This document shows positions 47,764-56,606 of a DNA stretch of 64,000 nucleotides, in pieces. This DNA is from Nitrosomonas sp. JL21 (GTDB lineage: Bacteria > Pseudomonadota > Gammaproteobacteria > Burkholderiales > Nitrosomonadaceae). The notes under the pieces were generated by a model. The model saw nothing but the letters and a program-made list of their open reading frames with translations. It was not told the origin of the DNA and did no database searches. The position numbers were made by a program, and so were the translations under genes. Location: positions 1 through 64,000 of the forward strand of contig NZ_QRCB01000030.1 in the NCBI RefSeq assembly GCF_009833095.1, in the 5' to 3' direction. Numbering within the stretch: position 1 is the first letter of the stretch; every line of letters begins with the position of its first letter.

Positions 47764-47872
47764 TTTTCGAATCAATCGTCATCAATGCAATAAAAAAGAG
47801 GGGAGAAGCTGAGGCAGAAGTGCACTGCGAATCTATAAATATGACAAATTGAATGGTGAAGGAAATAATCAC

Positions 47873-48229
47873 ATGAAGAATAAATCATTATTTAATATCA
47901 TTGGGTTAATGATGATAGTGAGTTCCTATCATGCATCGGCTTCATTTGGTCCATTTCCTAGAGTAGATCATTTAACGCAAGCTATCGTACAGACTTACTT
48001 TGCCATTCATGCATCCGATGCACAAACCATTGTTCAGCACGCCCGAATGGCCAGAGGTCATGCCCATACCATCAGAAGCGTTCACGATGACGAAGTAGAT
48101 CGTTATCTGCTGGAACAGAGTATCAATAGTTTGAACATGGTCGTTGAAGAAGGCAATAACGGCAATTTAGAAGCTGCAAGAGCGGCGGCGCAGGCTGCAC
48201 TGATCCTGATGACTCAGTCTGCAAAATGA
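47873..48229 (+). CDS. SmbP-like small protein, paralogue 2
   Basis: A 118-residue protein with a signal peptide (IIGLMMIVSSYHASA-SF). The mature part keeps the SmbP helical layout: HLTQAIVQTYFAIHA, TIVQHARMARGHAHTIR, LLEQSINSLNMVVEEGNNG and AAAQAALILMTQS. Sequence is the most divergent of the three, and His cluster in the middle. AAGGAA is 9 nt before ATG 47873. It lies 110 bp after paralogue 1 and 50 bp before paralogue 3. Confidence 0.68.
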   Translation: MKNKSLFNIIGLMMIVSSYHASASFGPFPRVDHLTQAIVQTYFAIHASDAQTIVQHARMARGHAHTIRSVHDDEVDRYLLEQSINSLNMVVEEGNNGNLEAARAAAQAALILMTQSAK

Positions 48230-48281
48230 AAATGGCGAAGATTCTGTGCTTTTCCTCTCTAAAATTTATGGAGAATCACCT

Positions 48282-48638
48282 GTGAAAGACATTCATTGCA
48301 ATCGTTATATGATAGGTATGATCCTAACGGTAGTTGTTACCTTAGCTGCTTGTTCTGCAGAGAATCATCTCGAACAGGCAATCCAGCATACCAAGGCTGC
48401 CTCCCAGGCTAGGGAAGGAAAATCTGTTGTTAAGCATGCACAGAGCGCTAAAGACCACGCCACGGATGCCAAAAACGCTAAGCCAAACGAAAAGCATTCC
48501 CCAAATAGCAGCGAACATTTGGTCGAAGGAATCAGGAGTTTGGATCAGGCTATCGAAAAAGGTAATTTGGATGCTGTGGATTCAGCCAAGCAAGCTGCTG
48601 AGGATGCCTTGACTCATCTCCAACAAGCCAAAAAATGA
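48282..48638 (+). CDS. SmbP-like lipoprotein, paralogue 3
   Basis: A 118-residue protein starting at GTG 48282, with TGGAG 8 nt upstream. Its N-terminal hydrophobic segment ends in LTVVVTLAAC-SAEN, a lipobox, so it should be a membrane-anchored lipoprotein, unlike the soluble SmbP. The mature part shows HLEQAIQHTKAASQA, KSVVKHAQSAKDHATDAK, EHLVEGIRSLDQAIEKG and AKQAAEDALTHLQQA. Metal binding by His is inferred from the family. A strong hairpin terminator follows the gene. Confidence 0.78.
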   Translation: MKDIHCNRYMIGMILTVVVTLAACSAENHLEQAIQHTKAASQAREGKSVVKHAQSAKDHATDAKNAKPNEKHSPNSSEHLVEGIRSLDQAIEKGNLDAVDSAKQAAEDALTHLQQAKK

Positions 48639-48708
48639 CTTGAATAGGGCAGTGCCGAGATTAGGAAGGTAGTAGGATTTATGCTTCCGATTATTGATTC
48701 AACAGATG

Positions 48709-48740
48709 ATGCCCCCTCCTGGGGGCATTGTTACGTTTAT
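48709..48740 (+). terminator. Terminator after the SmbP cluster
   Basis: ATGCCCCC and GGGGGCAT form a perfect 8-bp stem with a 4-base loop (48709..48728), followed by a T-rich tract. It lies about 70 bp after the third SmbP-like gene. Confidence 0.7.
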
Positions 48741-48747
48741 CCTTAGA

Positions 48748-48975
48748 TCAGAAGTGGCTGTTGATATCTCGATCCTGGAGGTACAGGGGGTAATAGCGAT
48801 CGTATCGAGCTTTTACGTCATGCTGTGATTGATTTGTTTCTGCAGAAGGATCAATGTTTGCAGGCGTGTCATTTATGTGCGCGCCATCCAGAGCAGGCGT
48901 GCCGCCCTTCTTTTTATTAGTCAGCCAATGATGGATATGGGTTAAGACAGATTTAAATGAAATTGTTTTTTTCAT
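48748..48975 (-). CDS. Small basic protein, unknown
   Basis: A 75-residue protein with no signal peptide: a basic N-terminal half (HIHHWLTNKKKGG) and a polar C-terminus ending with several Tyr and Asp. GGGAG is 7 nt before ATG 48975. I recognise no family. The terminator at 48709 may serve both this gene and the SmbP cluster. Confidence 0.5.
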   Translation of the reverse strand: MKKTISFKSVLTHIHHWLTNKKKGGTPALDGAHINDTPANIDPSAETNQSQHDVKARYDRYYPLYLQDRDINSHF

Positions 48976-49180
48976 CACCAACTCCCGTAATAGTCCTTTT
49001 AAAGTATTACATTATCATAATGAAACTGCGAGGTCTGTATGGAACCCCACAAAACCTGCTTGGATGATGGAAATGCAAAATCGACAGTAAGCCCGGGCAA
49101 TAAGCGGATCAGGAGGGGAAAGGGAGCTGATGATTCCATATAGTGTTGAAGAAAAGAATTTCTGATAATACTCAACATTA

Positions 49181-50167
49181 TTAGTCAGGTATGGGATTCA
49201 ATAAGGCAATCCAAAACCATTCGCGCCGATCGGTGAATAATTGATCAATTTGAAATCCACTGGCTTCGAGCAAGGTATTCAAGCTCTCTTCATTGTATTT
49301 GTAAGAGTACTCAGTACGAATGGTTTCACCCGCATCGAAATGAATCAGCTGGTCGTTAATCATCACCTGATGGGTGACCAGAGACTCCAAGTGCATTTCG
49401 ATCCGACTGATTTCTTCATTAAAGAATGCCAAATGGCGAAAATGTGAAATATTGAAAGTCGCATTCATCTCGCGGTTGAGATGTCGCAAAATATTGAGAT
49501 TGAATGCTGCCGTAAGTCCTAATCGATCATTGTAGGCAGCATGCAATATGTCGGGATTTTTGCGGCGATCGACTCCGAGAATCAGTTTTCCATCCGGCAT
49601 GACGGTTTGCCGAATCTGTGCCAAGAAATCCGCTGCATCAGGAGGATGAAAATTGCCCACCGTGGAGCCTGGAAAAAAAGCAATATACCTCGCCTGATAG
49701 GGTAAATAGGGAAAATCGAATGGTTCGGTATAATCCGCACAGATAGGCAGAACTTGCAACAGGGGATGTTGCGCCGAGCGCTCAGCCGCGAGTTGCATAA
49801 GTTGCTCGCGGGAAACATCCAGAGGGACATAAGCGGTCAGAGTGGGTAACTGATCCAGCAGGAACTGCGCTTTTTCCCCTGAGCCACTGCCATAGTCGAT
49901 CAAGACAGCATCTGCTCCAATGCGAGAAGCGAGTGCAGGTGCATATTGGCGTAGAATCGCCGTTTCCGTCCGGGTAGGATAATATTCCGGCAGTTTGCAG
50001 ATTTCCTCAAATAGGCGTGCTCCAACAGCGTCATAGAACAAAGCGGAGGGCAGCGTTTTGGAAGAATTTTCAAGCCCTGATAAAGCTGCACTTTGCAGGG
50101 AATCCGACAATGATGATGCTCCGAATTCCAGCGACGTGTGGTGTGAATGAGGCAGCGTATTGTTCAT
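49181..50167 (-). CDS. egtD: L-histidine N-alpha-methyltransferase
   Basis: Trimethylates histidine to hercynine, the first step of ergothioneine synthesis. 328 residues, the usual length. Family blocks: TLPSALFYDAVGARLFEEI, LPEYYPTRTE, LIDYGSGSGEKAQFLL (SAM motif), FFPGSTVGNFHP and LGVDRRKNPDILHAAYND. ATG 50167 overlaps the egtB stop as ATGA, so the two are coupled. Confidence 0.93.
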   Translation of the reverse strand: MNNTLPHSHHTSLEFGASSLSDSLQSAALSGLENSSKTLPSALFYDAVGARLFEEICKLPEYYPTRTETAILRQYAPALASRIGADAVLIDYGSGSGEKAQFLLDQLPTLTAYVPLDVSREQLMQLAAERSAQHPLLQVLPICADYTEPFDFPYLPYQARYIAFFPGSTVGNFHPPDAADFLAQIRQTVMPDGKLILGVDRRKNPDILHAAYNDRLGLTAAFNLNILRHLNREMNATFNISHFRHLAFFNEEISRIEMHLESLVTHQVMINDQLIHFDAGETIRTEYSYKYNEESLNTLLEASGFQIDQLFTDRREWFWIALLNPIPD

Positions 50168-51441
50168 CCATCTGCCGCCAAACGAAGGCCGGTGAACTGC
50201 CAACGAGCATCACTCGGGAAAAAATTTCGATAGGTTGTTCGTGTATGATTTGGTGGCGTCAGGCATGAAGAGCCACGCAGTACCCACTGATCGCACATGA
50301 ACTTGCCGTTGTATTCACCCAGTACATCGCAGGAAGGATAAAAACCTGGGTAGGCGATGTAAGGACTCCGGGTCCATTGCCACACGTGGCCGAACAATTG
50401 CTGAGTATCTGTGTTGCGCCAGGCAGCAGACGGATGGAAATTGATGTGCTGTATGGCATGGTGTTGGGCATCATGCCTAGCAGCGAGAACCTCCCATTCT
50501 GCTTCTGTCGGCAATCGGTAGCCTGCCCAGCGTGCAAAAGCATCAGCTTCATAATAGCTGATGTGGCACACGGGCATCGAGGGAACGACAGGCATCTCAC
50601 CACGCAGCGTGAATTCGCGCCATTGACCTTCTTGCTGTTCCCAATACAGAGGGGCTTGCCATTGTTGGGACTGCACCATTCTCCAACCATCACTCAACCA
50701 TAACCCAGAGATTCGATAACCGCCATCCGCAATGAAAGCTTCATATTCCGCATTCGTAACTAGGGATTGTGCTAACTTCGCAGCTTGCAGGTAGGTTTTG
50801 TGTGCCGGCCGTTCATTGTCAAAGGTAAATTCTTCTTCTGCACCCCCGATGGTATACAAACCCTCATCAATGTGTTCCCAGCGCTGTCTTTGAAACGGGG
50901 GTTCCCGGGATGACACAGTGTCGTTCCGATACGCGGGACGTAACGGATTCGTCCACAGCACATGCTTGATATCGGTCAGAAGCAGTTCCTGATGTTGCTG
51001 CTCATGATGCAACCCCATTTCCAGTCGCCGCCACGCTGGATGTTGCAGATCATCACCAATCATTTCACATAAAATCTCAACAGCTTCATCGACATACATG
51101 CGATATGAAAACACTTCCGCGACCGTTGGGCGCGTAGCCAATCCCCGTAACGATCTGCAATGGCGCGCGCCGACCTGCTCATAATAGGAGTTGAAAAGAA
51201 AGGCATAACGCGAATCCAAGCTCTGATAGGAATGCAAATAAGGTTTTACGATGAAGGTCTCGAAAAACCAGGTGGTATGGGCTAAATGCCATTTCGTGGG
51301 GCTGACGTCGACCATACTGGAAACGACATAATCTTCCGTTTCCAACGGCGTGCACAGCGCCATCGTCTGCATCCGCACCGCCCGGAAACGTTCAATGAGA
51401 GGCAGCGATGCGCTTATATCATCAAGAAAAGGAGCATTCAT
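50164..51441 (-). CDS. egtB: Ergothioneine sulfoxide synthase
   Basis: A 425-residue non-heme iron enzyme that joins hercynine to a cysteine-type thiol as a sulfoxide. N-terminal DinB-like domain holds the iron-binding His residues (WHLAHTTWFFE, LHHEQQHQELL). The C-terminal FGE-sulfatase-type domain shows WAGYRLPTEAEWEVLAARH and RGSSCLTPPNHTRTTYRNF. ATG 51441 fits the family start; the frame extends to a TTG at 51477. No egtA, egtC or egtE is in the window, so the thiol donor and the C-S lyase must come from elsewhere. Confidence 0.92.
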   Translation of the reverse strand: MNAPFLDDISASLPLIERFRAVRMQTMALCTPLETEDYVVSSMVDVSPTKWHLAHTTWFFETFIVKPYLHSYQSLDSRYAFLFNSYYEQVGARHCRSLRGLATRPTVAEVFSYRMYVDEAVEILCEMIGDDLQHPAWRRLEMGLHHEQQHQELLLTDIKHVLWTNPLRPAYRNDTVSSREPPFQRQRWEHIDEGLYTIGGAEEEFTFDNERPAHKTYLQAAKLAQSLVTNAEYEAFIADGGYRISGLWLSDGWRMVQSQQWQAPLYWEQQEGQWREFTLRGEMPVVPSMPVCHISYYEADAFARWAGYRLPTEAEWEVLAARHDAQHHAIQHINFHPSAAWRNTDTQQLFGHVWQWTRSPYIAYPGFYPSCDVLGEYNGKFMCDQWVLRGSSCLTPPNHTRTTYRNFFPSDARWQFTGLRLAADG

Positions 51442-52136
51442 ATTTTTTGGGTAATAGTTTGTTTTATAAGGATTCAATGGTTGATGAGCTGCCCGGTTGA
51501 ACCATGCTGATCAATCAGCAGACTAGACTACTCATGTCCTTGCTGCAGATAGAGTTGTATCCTGGTTATGTTCACTGCAGGTCAGCTATTGAAAATAAAA
51601 GCATTGTCTTTAGGCTTCATTCGTGAGTCTGTGCGATTTCCAACATAGGATTGTGGTTTTGTTATGTTTGTCATTGGCTGACAAATGAATTTAGAAGGCG
51701 GCACTGTAAGTATGTGCCATGGAAGGGAGAACGAAAGCAGTACTTTGCGTCTTCTGATATTTCCGATACTTCTATTTCTCTCCTTATTATTCTTGTTTGA
51801 TCATAAGGATAGTGATCGCCGGAACTGTTGAAGCCGCTGAATGCTAAAAAATGAGATGGACAAACAGGCGAGTTTGTCACATGAAGAAGCGTGTCAGGCT
51901 ATAATGGCCAAGATTGATATTTTTCTCTTTCCTGCTGGTGGAACAAAGGAAGAGTATCTATGGAAACTTTGATTCATTGATTGCACGAGTGAATTGCTTC
52001 GTTGTGCGGTACTCACTCTCCGCCTATCTTGTTGATATGTCTCGATTGCTGCGTTCCGTGCGCGCCTTCATCTCGTTCGCCGAATTAATCAGTGTTTCCC
52101 TAGGATTCATCAATAACAATAATTCTTCAACTTTCA
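51442..52136. other. Long intergenic region, no gene recognised
   Basis: About 695 bp between divergent egtB and the Crp/Fnr gene. Several short frames (for example 51671..51880 minus and 51914..52264 plus) show no recognisable protein or good start signals. It should hold the promoters for both genes. Confidence 0.3.
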
Positions 52137-52964
52137 ATGGATCAAACAATTATGACTGTAATTACTTGCGATCCCAGAGAAAATCATCTCTTGTGTGCTC
52201 TTACAAATTCCGAATTGGAACAGCTAATGCCTCATCTCGAATTAGTGACTTTGTCTGTGGCTGAGGTCGTGTTCGAAGTGAATGAAAAATTGAACCATGT
52301 CTACTTCCCCGTTTCAATCATCGCCTCCATGTTATGTTGCCTGGAGGATGGGTCGACTGTGGAAGTAGCGATGGTGGGAAAGGAAGGTGTGTTGGGTTTC
52401 TCAGCATTTCTCGGTAAAAGCGAATCATCGACTCAGGTGATCATCAATCAATCCGGGCATGCTTATCGCATTTCCATCGATGCTTTGCAGAAGGTGCTCA
52501 CTCGCAGCGGAGGGCGCCGGCAGGGAAATCTTCGAGAACTGGTGCTGCGCTATGCCGAATCAGTCTTTGTCCATATGGCACAAACCATTGCATGTACGCG
52601 CCGCCATGCCGTTGACCGTCAATTGTGCACGTGGTTGCTGATCAACTTTGATCGAGCAACGACCGAAACCTTATCGATAACACAAGCCTCGATTGGTTAT
52701 ATTCTTGGAGTCCGTCGCGAAACTATCACGGAAGCCGCGAGAAAATTGCACGATGAAGGAATGATTGACTATGGTAGGGGCTATATTGCCCTCAAGGATA
52801 GAGAGAAAATGGAAGCTGGCGCTTGCGAATGCTATGACATTAAAAAAGATGAAGCTGTGCGCTTGAGTGAAGATCTGGATTCGTTAAAAACGAAATCGAA
52901 TAATCGCGAGCGGCGCACATTCTCATTGAACTTGACAGCGACTGTGAAGCAATCTGCGGAGTAA
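52137..52964 (+). CDS. Crp/Fnr-family transcription regulator
   Basis: A 275-residue DNA-binding regulator. The cyclic-nucleotide-like domain (about 20-135) has LNHVYFPVSIIASMLC and VEVAMVGKEGVLGFSAFLG. A dimerisation helix precedes the C-terminal HTH (about 175-240) with SITQASIGYILGVRRETITE and RKLHDEGMIDYGRGYIALKD. There are no Fnr-type N-terminal cysteines. The effector is unknown. An internal ATG at 52152 is an alternative start. Confidence 0.88.
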   Translation: MDQTIMTVITCDPRENHLLCALTNSELEQLMPHLELVTLSVAEVVFEVNEKLNHVYFPVSIIASMLCCLEDGSTVEVAMVGKEGVLGFSAFLGKSESSTQVIINQSGHAYRISIDALQKVLTRSGGRRQGNLRELVLRYAESVFVHMAQTIACTRRHAVDRQLCTWLLINFDRATTETLSITQASIGYILGVRRETITEAARKLHDEGMIDYGRGYIALKDREKMEAGACECYDIKKDEAVRLSEDLDSLKTKSNNRERRTFSLNLTATVKQSAE

Positions 52965-53140
52965 GCCTGCTGAGCTAGGTTTTAGCCCAGCTTTACCGTC
53001 GAGCGTGAACATACATTTTTCTCAGACGTTCTTTAACTTTAAGTTAGACAGCGTACATACCCTGGCAAGTAACTGCAGTAAATTGAAAGCGATGATTGGA
53101 TTAATACGGATCGTTTTTTAAATTTATTGGAGATTTCAAG

Positions 53141-53512
53141 ATGACTACTTCAAAAAGTAATCAGGGTACGAGTAATCGGGGCTTCGCTTCGATGGATGAA
53201 GACAAGCAGCGCGAAATTGCCTCGAAGGGAGGGCGTGCTGCCCATGCAAAAGGCACTGCGCATGAGTTTGATTCCGAAGAAGCGCGAGAAGCAGGTCACA
53301 AAGGCAGTCAAAGCAGATCGCACAGCGCTTCAAGCTCAAGCAGTAGAACCCGTAGTAGTTCAAAGTCTGACCGGGACGATGACAATGACTCAGGCAATCG
53401 GGGCGGGTCAAGATCAAGCTCCGGACGCGGTGGAAATGCTTCGTCGCATACTCGTGGCGAGTCTTCTGAGGATCACGCGCGGGCAGGCAGGCAAAGCCAT
53501 AAAAATTCATGA
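53141..53512 (+). CDS. KGG-motif general stress protein
   Basis: A 123-residue hydrophilic protein. Its N-terminal part has the stress-induced KGG motif (GFASMDEDKQREIASKGGR) and a second AREAGHKGSQS. The remainder is a Ser/Arg/Gly-rich, probably disordered tail. Related to small general stress proteins of other bacteria. TTGGAG precedes the ATG. Its promoter region contains a TAACTT-T-AAGTTA palindrome (53034..53046). Confidence 0.8.
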   Translation: MTTSKSNQGTSNRGFASMDEDKQREIASKGGRAAHAKGTAHEFDSEEAREAGHKGSQSRSHSASSSSSRTRSSSKSDRDDDNDSGNRGGSRSSSGRGGNASSHTRGESSEDHARAGRQSHKNS

Positions 53513-53528
53513 AACTGCTGAATAAGTG

Positions 53529-53559
53529 CTGATGGGGAAGATATTTTCTTTTCCATCAG
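53529..53559 (+). terminator. Probable hairpin terminator after the KGG gene
   Basis: CTGATGGGGAAG pairs with CTTTTCCATCAG around a 7-base loop (two G-T pairs), 17 bp after the stop codon. There is no clear U-run after the stem. Confidence 0.5.
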
Positions 53560-53730
53560 AACGATGACATGCTCAAGATGGCTCTCAAAGGCCGATATAT
53601 GTCATTGAGGGACTCGAAATTCTTCAGATTTAGTTCGATTTGATTCAGCAATGCATTCGTACATCTTGCAGCAACGCTTGCTGTTCGATTGTATTTGCTT
53701 GCCAATCACGCCATCATTCCAAAGCTTTCT

Positions 53731-54669
53731 TTAATTTGGCACCGTAACCACTCGCGGTCTGAGTTTGTAGACAATCAACAGAACCATCCACAGTGTAAGA
53801 ATAAAAGGTGAGGCCAGCACCGGCAAGCCGAGTGGAATGAATAAGCTCGTCAATACCGCCTGCCAAAAAACCGCCAACATCCCCGCTAAAGCTGTCAATA
53901 GCGCATTTCTAAGCGTAGGCTCAAGGAATACCGATCCCAGTGCAATCATGGTCAACACCGGATTAAATCCATAAAGTCCGGCTTCGACTGCCTTAGGATC
54001 CATTCCAATAGCCATGGGCAGCGCGACGCCAATGATGGCGCCGCCGATAGCCATGAATGCGCCGCGCCAAGTGGAGAGTGCAATGCCGATCAGCAGCGCC
54101 ACGCCAACCTCAACCTGATCACTGAAAAGAATCTGACTGATCGACCGCGCGAACGCAAGCAGCCATGTTTCAAAAGGGATGGTGCTGAACTCGAGTGCAA
54201 CATTTAAAGCCGGATCGGGCGGTGGATTGCCGGAAGCATGCATGAACAAGAATATCCAGCTAATCAGTACAAATGGCGACGTGGCTGCAGGAAGGCGGCA
54301 AAAATGAAGAAGTCGAGTCATCAGAAACCAGACGAGGCTTGACAGCATGGCGGCAATGACAATATAGAGCCAAAGCCAAGGCGTGTGCGGAAGGAATACG
54401 GATAGGCTGACGGCCGCCAGAATTCCGTTGAATCCATAGAGTCCGACCTGGATGTCTTCATTACAAAATCTAAGCGCATAGGCAGTAACGGTACTGCAGA
54501 CCACTCCCAGAGTGGCGGCCATTCCTGCGGTCATTCCGCTCATATAGAATGCCGTCAAAACAAAGAATCCAGTTAAGGCATTGCCACAAAATACTACTTG
54601 CCCCGCACCTCGTAGCATGACCCGCACGGGTTCGGGTAACCTTCTGTCAATTTCCAGCGGCCAGTTCAA
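53731..54669 (-). CDS. Urea transporter (UT family)
   Basis: A 312-residue inner-membrane channel of the urea transporter family. Duplicated motifs: QVVFCGNALTGFFVLTAFY, GLYGFNGILAAVSLSVFL in the first half and GLYGFNPVLTMIALGSVFLE in the second, with ten or so hydrophobic helices. Start is TTG 54669, as the next in-frame ATG falls in the first helix; AGGAG lies about 10 nt upstream. It sits at the end of an OsmC, monooxygenase, TetR run, with no urease nearby, although urea import fits a ureolytic nitrifier. Confidence 0.9.
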   Translation of the reverse strand: MNWPLEIDRRLPEPVRVMLRGAGQVVFCGNALTGFFVLTAFYMSGMTAGMAATLGVVCSTVTAYALRFCNEDIQVGLYGFNGILAAVSLSVFLPHTPWLWLYIVIAAMLSSLVWFLMTRLLHFCRLPAATSPFVLISWIFLFMHASGNPPPDPALNVALEFSTIPFETWLLAFARSISQILFSDQVEVGVALLIGIALSTWRGAFMAIGGAIIGVALPMAIGMDPKAVEAGLYGFNPVLTMIALGSVFLEPTLRNALLTALAGMLAVFWQAVLTSLFIPLGLPVLASPFILTLWMVLLIVYKLRPRVVTVPN

Positions 54670-54705
54670 GATTCTCTATCTCCTACTGTTGAGGGTTTAA
54701 TTCGG

Positions 54706-55299
54706 TCACGAAATAGAAGCGCTGCGCAGGATATCGTCGGCAGCCAGCCGTGCGATATGGGCAATGTTGCCTTGGCCCGTAACCATGGCGGTTACGATAG
54801 TGCCGTCGATCAATAAGCTCAATTTTTCCGTTGTCAAAGCAGGGTCGCTTATACCGCTGTCCGCGACCATCGCGCACAGTTTCGCGTTGATTTTTTCGCG
54901 GTGGCTGTTGGCAATCTCTTGTACCCAACTGTTGCTTTTGTCATGTTCGGCGACAGCATTAATGAAGACGCAACCGTAGAAATGCTCGCTTTCAAACCAA
55001 TTGTGCATCAAATCGAACAGTGCCAAAACACGTTCCCGCGGCTGGCATGTTAGAGCAGTTAAATCAGTATCAAACCAACGGAACCACATCTTGGCTTCTG
55101 CTTCAAAAACCGCTCTGAGTAAGTTTTCTTTTGAGCCATAATGCATATAGAGAGCACGCCGAGACACCCCTGATTCTTCTATGATTCTGGCTATTCCGGT
55201 GGCATGGATACCTTCTTTGCAAAACAGACGGCACGCGGCTTGCAGTAATCTTTTTTTACTGTTTTCCTTGCGCGGATTTTTCTTAGGGCGGTCTTCCAT
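54706..55299 (-). CDS. TetR-family transcription regulator
   Basis: A 197-residue regulator. The N-terminal HTH (about 15-60) has AACRLFCKEGIHATGIARII and SRRALYMHYGSKENLL. The C-terminal ligand domain is helical. It lies 36 bp before the urea transporter and 11 bp after the monooxygenase gene, so it may control either or its own operon. Confidence 0.9.
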   Translation of the reverse strand: MEDRPKKNPRKENSKKRLLQAACRLFCKEGIHATGIARIIEESGVSRRALYMHYGSKENLLRAVFEAEAKMWFRWFDTDLTALTCQPRERVLALFDLMHNWFESEHFYGCVFINAVAEHDKSNSWVQEIANSHREKINAKLCAMVADSGISDPALTTEKLSLLIDGTIVTAMVTGQGNIAHIARLAADDILRSASIS

Positions 55300-55310
55300 G
55301 ACAGGCTCGT

Positions 55311-56486
55311 TTAAAGTTGGTGCTTGATTTTCTGCACAATCCTTCCAGCCTCGAGGCGAATTTCACGCAGCAATCCGCTTAATGGATTGATTTGCCCAAT
55401 GAAATAGAGTCGAGGCGCATCTTTGAATTCTTGATCACCTGCAATAACTGATCGATCATCCTTGTCGGCGATACCGGGAACCTGAACCAGTTTCGAAATG
55501 CCGGTGCGAAAACCGGTGCCGGCGATGATGACATCAGGTTCCAGCGCCACGAGGTCATTTTCTTCAGTTGGGGAAGTGTGGATATGGCGCAGCACATGGA
55601 CGGATTTACCGGTGATTTTTTGAATGGGACCGACAATTTTAATTCGACCGGCGCGAACATCGTCGACGAACGGCCGGTAAAGAATGGGCACTACGTTGTT
55701 GATGGCGTATTGCTTGGAAAGCGGCAAATCAGGATAGGGCAGACCATGAGCACTCAGGTCACCTATCATGCTGTGTTGCAGAAAACGTAATAGGCCATCT
55801 ACCCAGGCGGTAGGCCAGGATCGGGTCCATACGCCAATCCCTATCAATGGAATGCCATAAATGCTCTTCGGCAGGATATGCGGGGCAGTTCTTACCGATA
55901 CCGTCACTGAACTGGCATGATCCGTTAGCTTGCTGGCAATTTCAGCAGCGGAATTGCCACTGCCGACGACTAATATATGCTTGCCCGAGAATGCTTGAGC
56001 GTTCTTGAATTTCGATGAATGAAGGATCTCGCCGGAAAATGTCTCTACCCCTTCCCAGTTGGGAATCACTGGGATACGGCATCCTCCAATCGCCATGACG
56101 ACTGCTCGAGATTCAAAATGCTTGCCCTCCGTGCTGGTAATGAGCCAGATATCGCGCTGCCGGTCATAACTGACTTTGTCGATATCGATGTCGGTATGGA
56201 CCGTAAACCCTCCGCGTGTCGGGAAAGTTTCCAATAAACGCACGACTTCTTCACGGGAAGGCCAGGAGCCTGCGGATAGCGGAAACTTGCTGCCGGATAG
56301 CGCAGAAAAATAGCGTCCGGAATTCAATCGTACTCCATCATAGTGATTGCGCCAGACATCGCCGACAACAGCGGTCCGCTCCACTACGAAGGGTTTGATA
56401 CCCGCATTGACTAACTCATAAGCGACTGATAATCCTGCTGGACCTGCACCAATGACGGTTACATCATGAATATCGTTATTTTCCAT
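55311..56486 (-). CDS. Flavin-containing monooxygenase-like oxidoreductase
   Basis: A 391-residue FAD/NADP enzyme. FAD motif VTVIGAGPAGLSVAYELV, a NADP motif HILVVGSGNSAAEIASKL, and an internal block DVWRNHYDGVRLNSGRYFS. It resembles flavin monooxygenases and CzcO-like oxidoreductases that oxidise N- or S-containing compounds or ketones; the substrate is unknown. AAGGA is 7 nt before the ATG. Probable operon with TetR and the urea transporter. Confidence 0.83.
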   Translation of the reverse strand: MENNDIHDVTVIGAGPAGLSVAYELVNAGIKPFVVERTAVVGDVWRNHYDGVRLNSGRYFSALSGSKFPLSAGSWPSREEVVRLLETFPTRGGFTVHTDIDIDKVSYDRQRDIWLITSTEGKHFESRAVVMAIGGCRIPVIPNWEGVETFSGEILHSSKFKNAQAFSGKHILVVGSGNSAAEIASKLTDHASSVTVSVRTAPHILPKSIYGIPLIGIGVWTRSWPTAWVDGLLRFLQHSMIGDLSAHGLPYPDLPLSKQYAINNVVPILYRPFVDDVRAGRIKIVGPIQKITGKSVHVLRHIHTSPTEENDLVALEPDVIIAGTGFRTGISKLVQVPGIADKDDRSVIAGDQEFKDAPRLYFIGQINPLSGLLREIRLEAGRIVQKIKHQL

Positions 56487-56606
56487 GGATAATCCTTATG
56501 TGAACATCACCGCTGAACTCCCGAGATGCTGCAAATAATCGGATAGGGGGATGAAATCTAAACAAATTGGGGCTGGTGGGAAATGCCTTGCTGAATGACA
56601 TACTCA

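Noticed and set aside
51914-52264. Plus-strand frame overlapping the Crp/Fnr start
   Set aside because: No domain, poor composition, and it overlaps a clear regulator gene.
53145-53510. Minus-strand frame opposite the KGG gene
   Set aside because: A shadow created by the repetitive Ser/Arg coding sequence; the plus frame has a ribosome binding site and a family motif.
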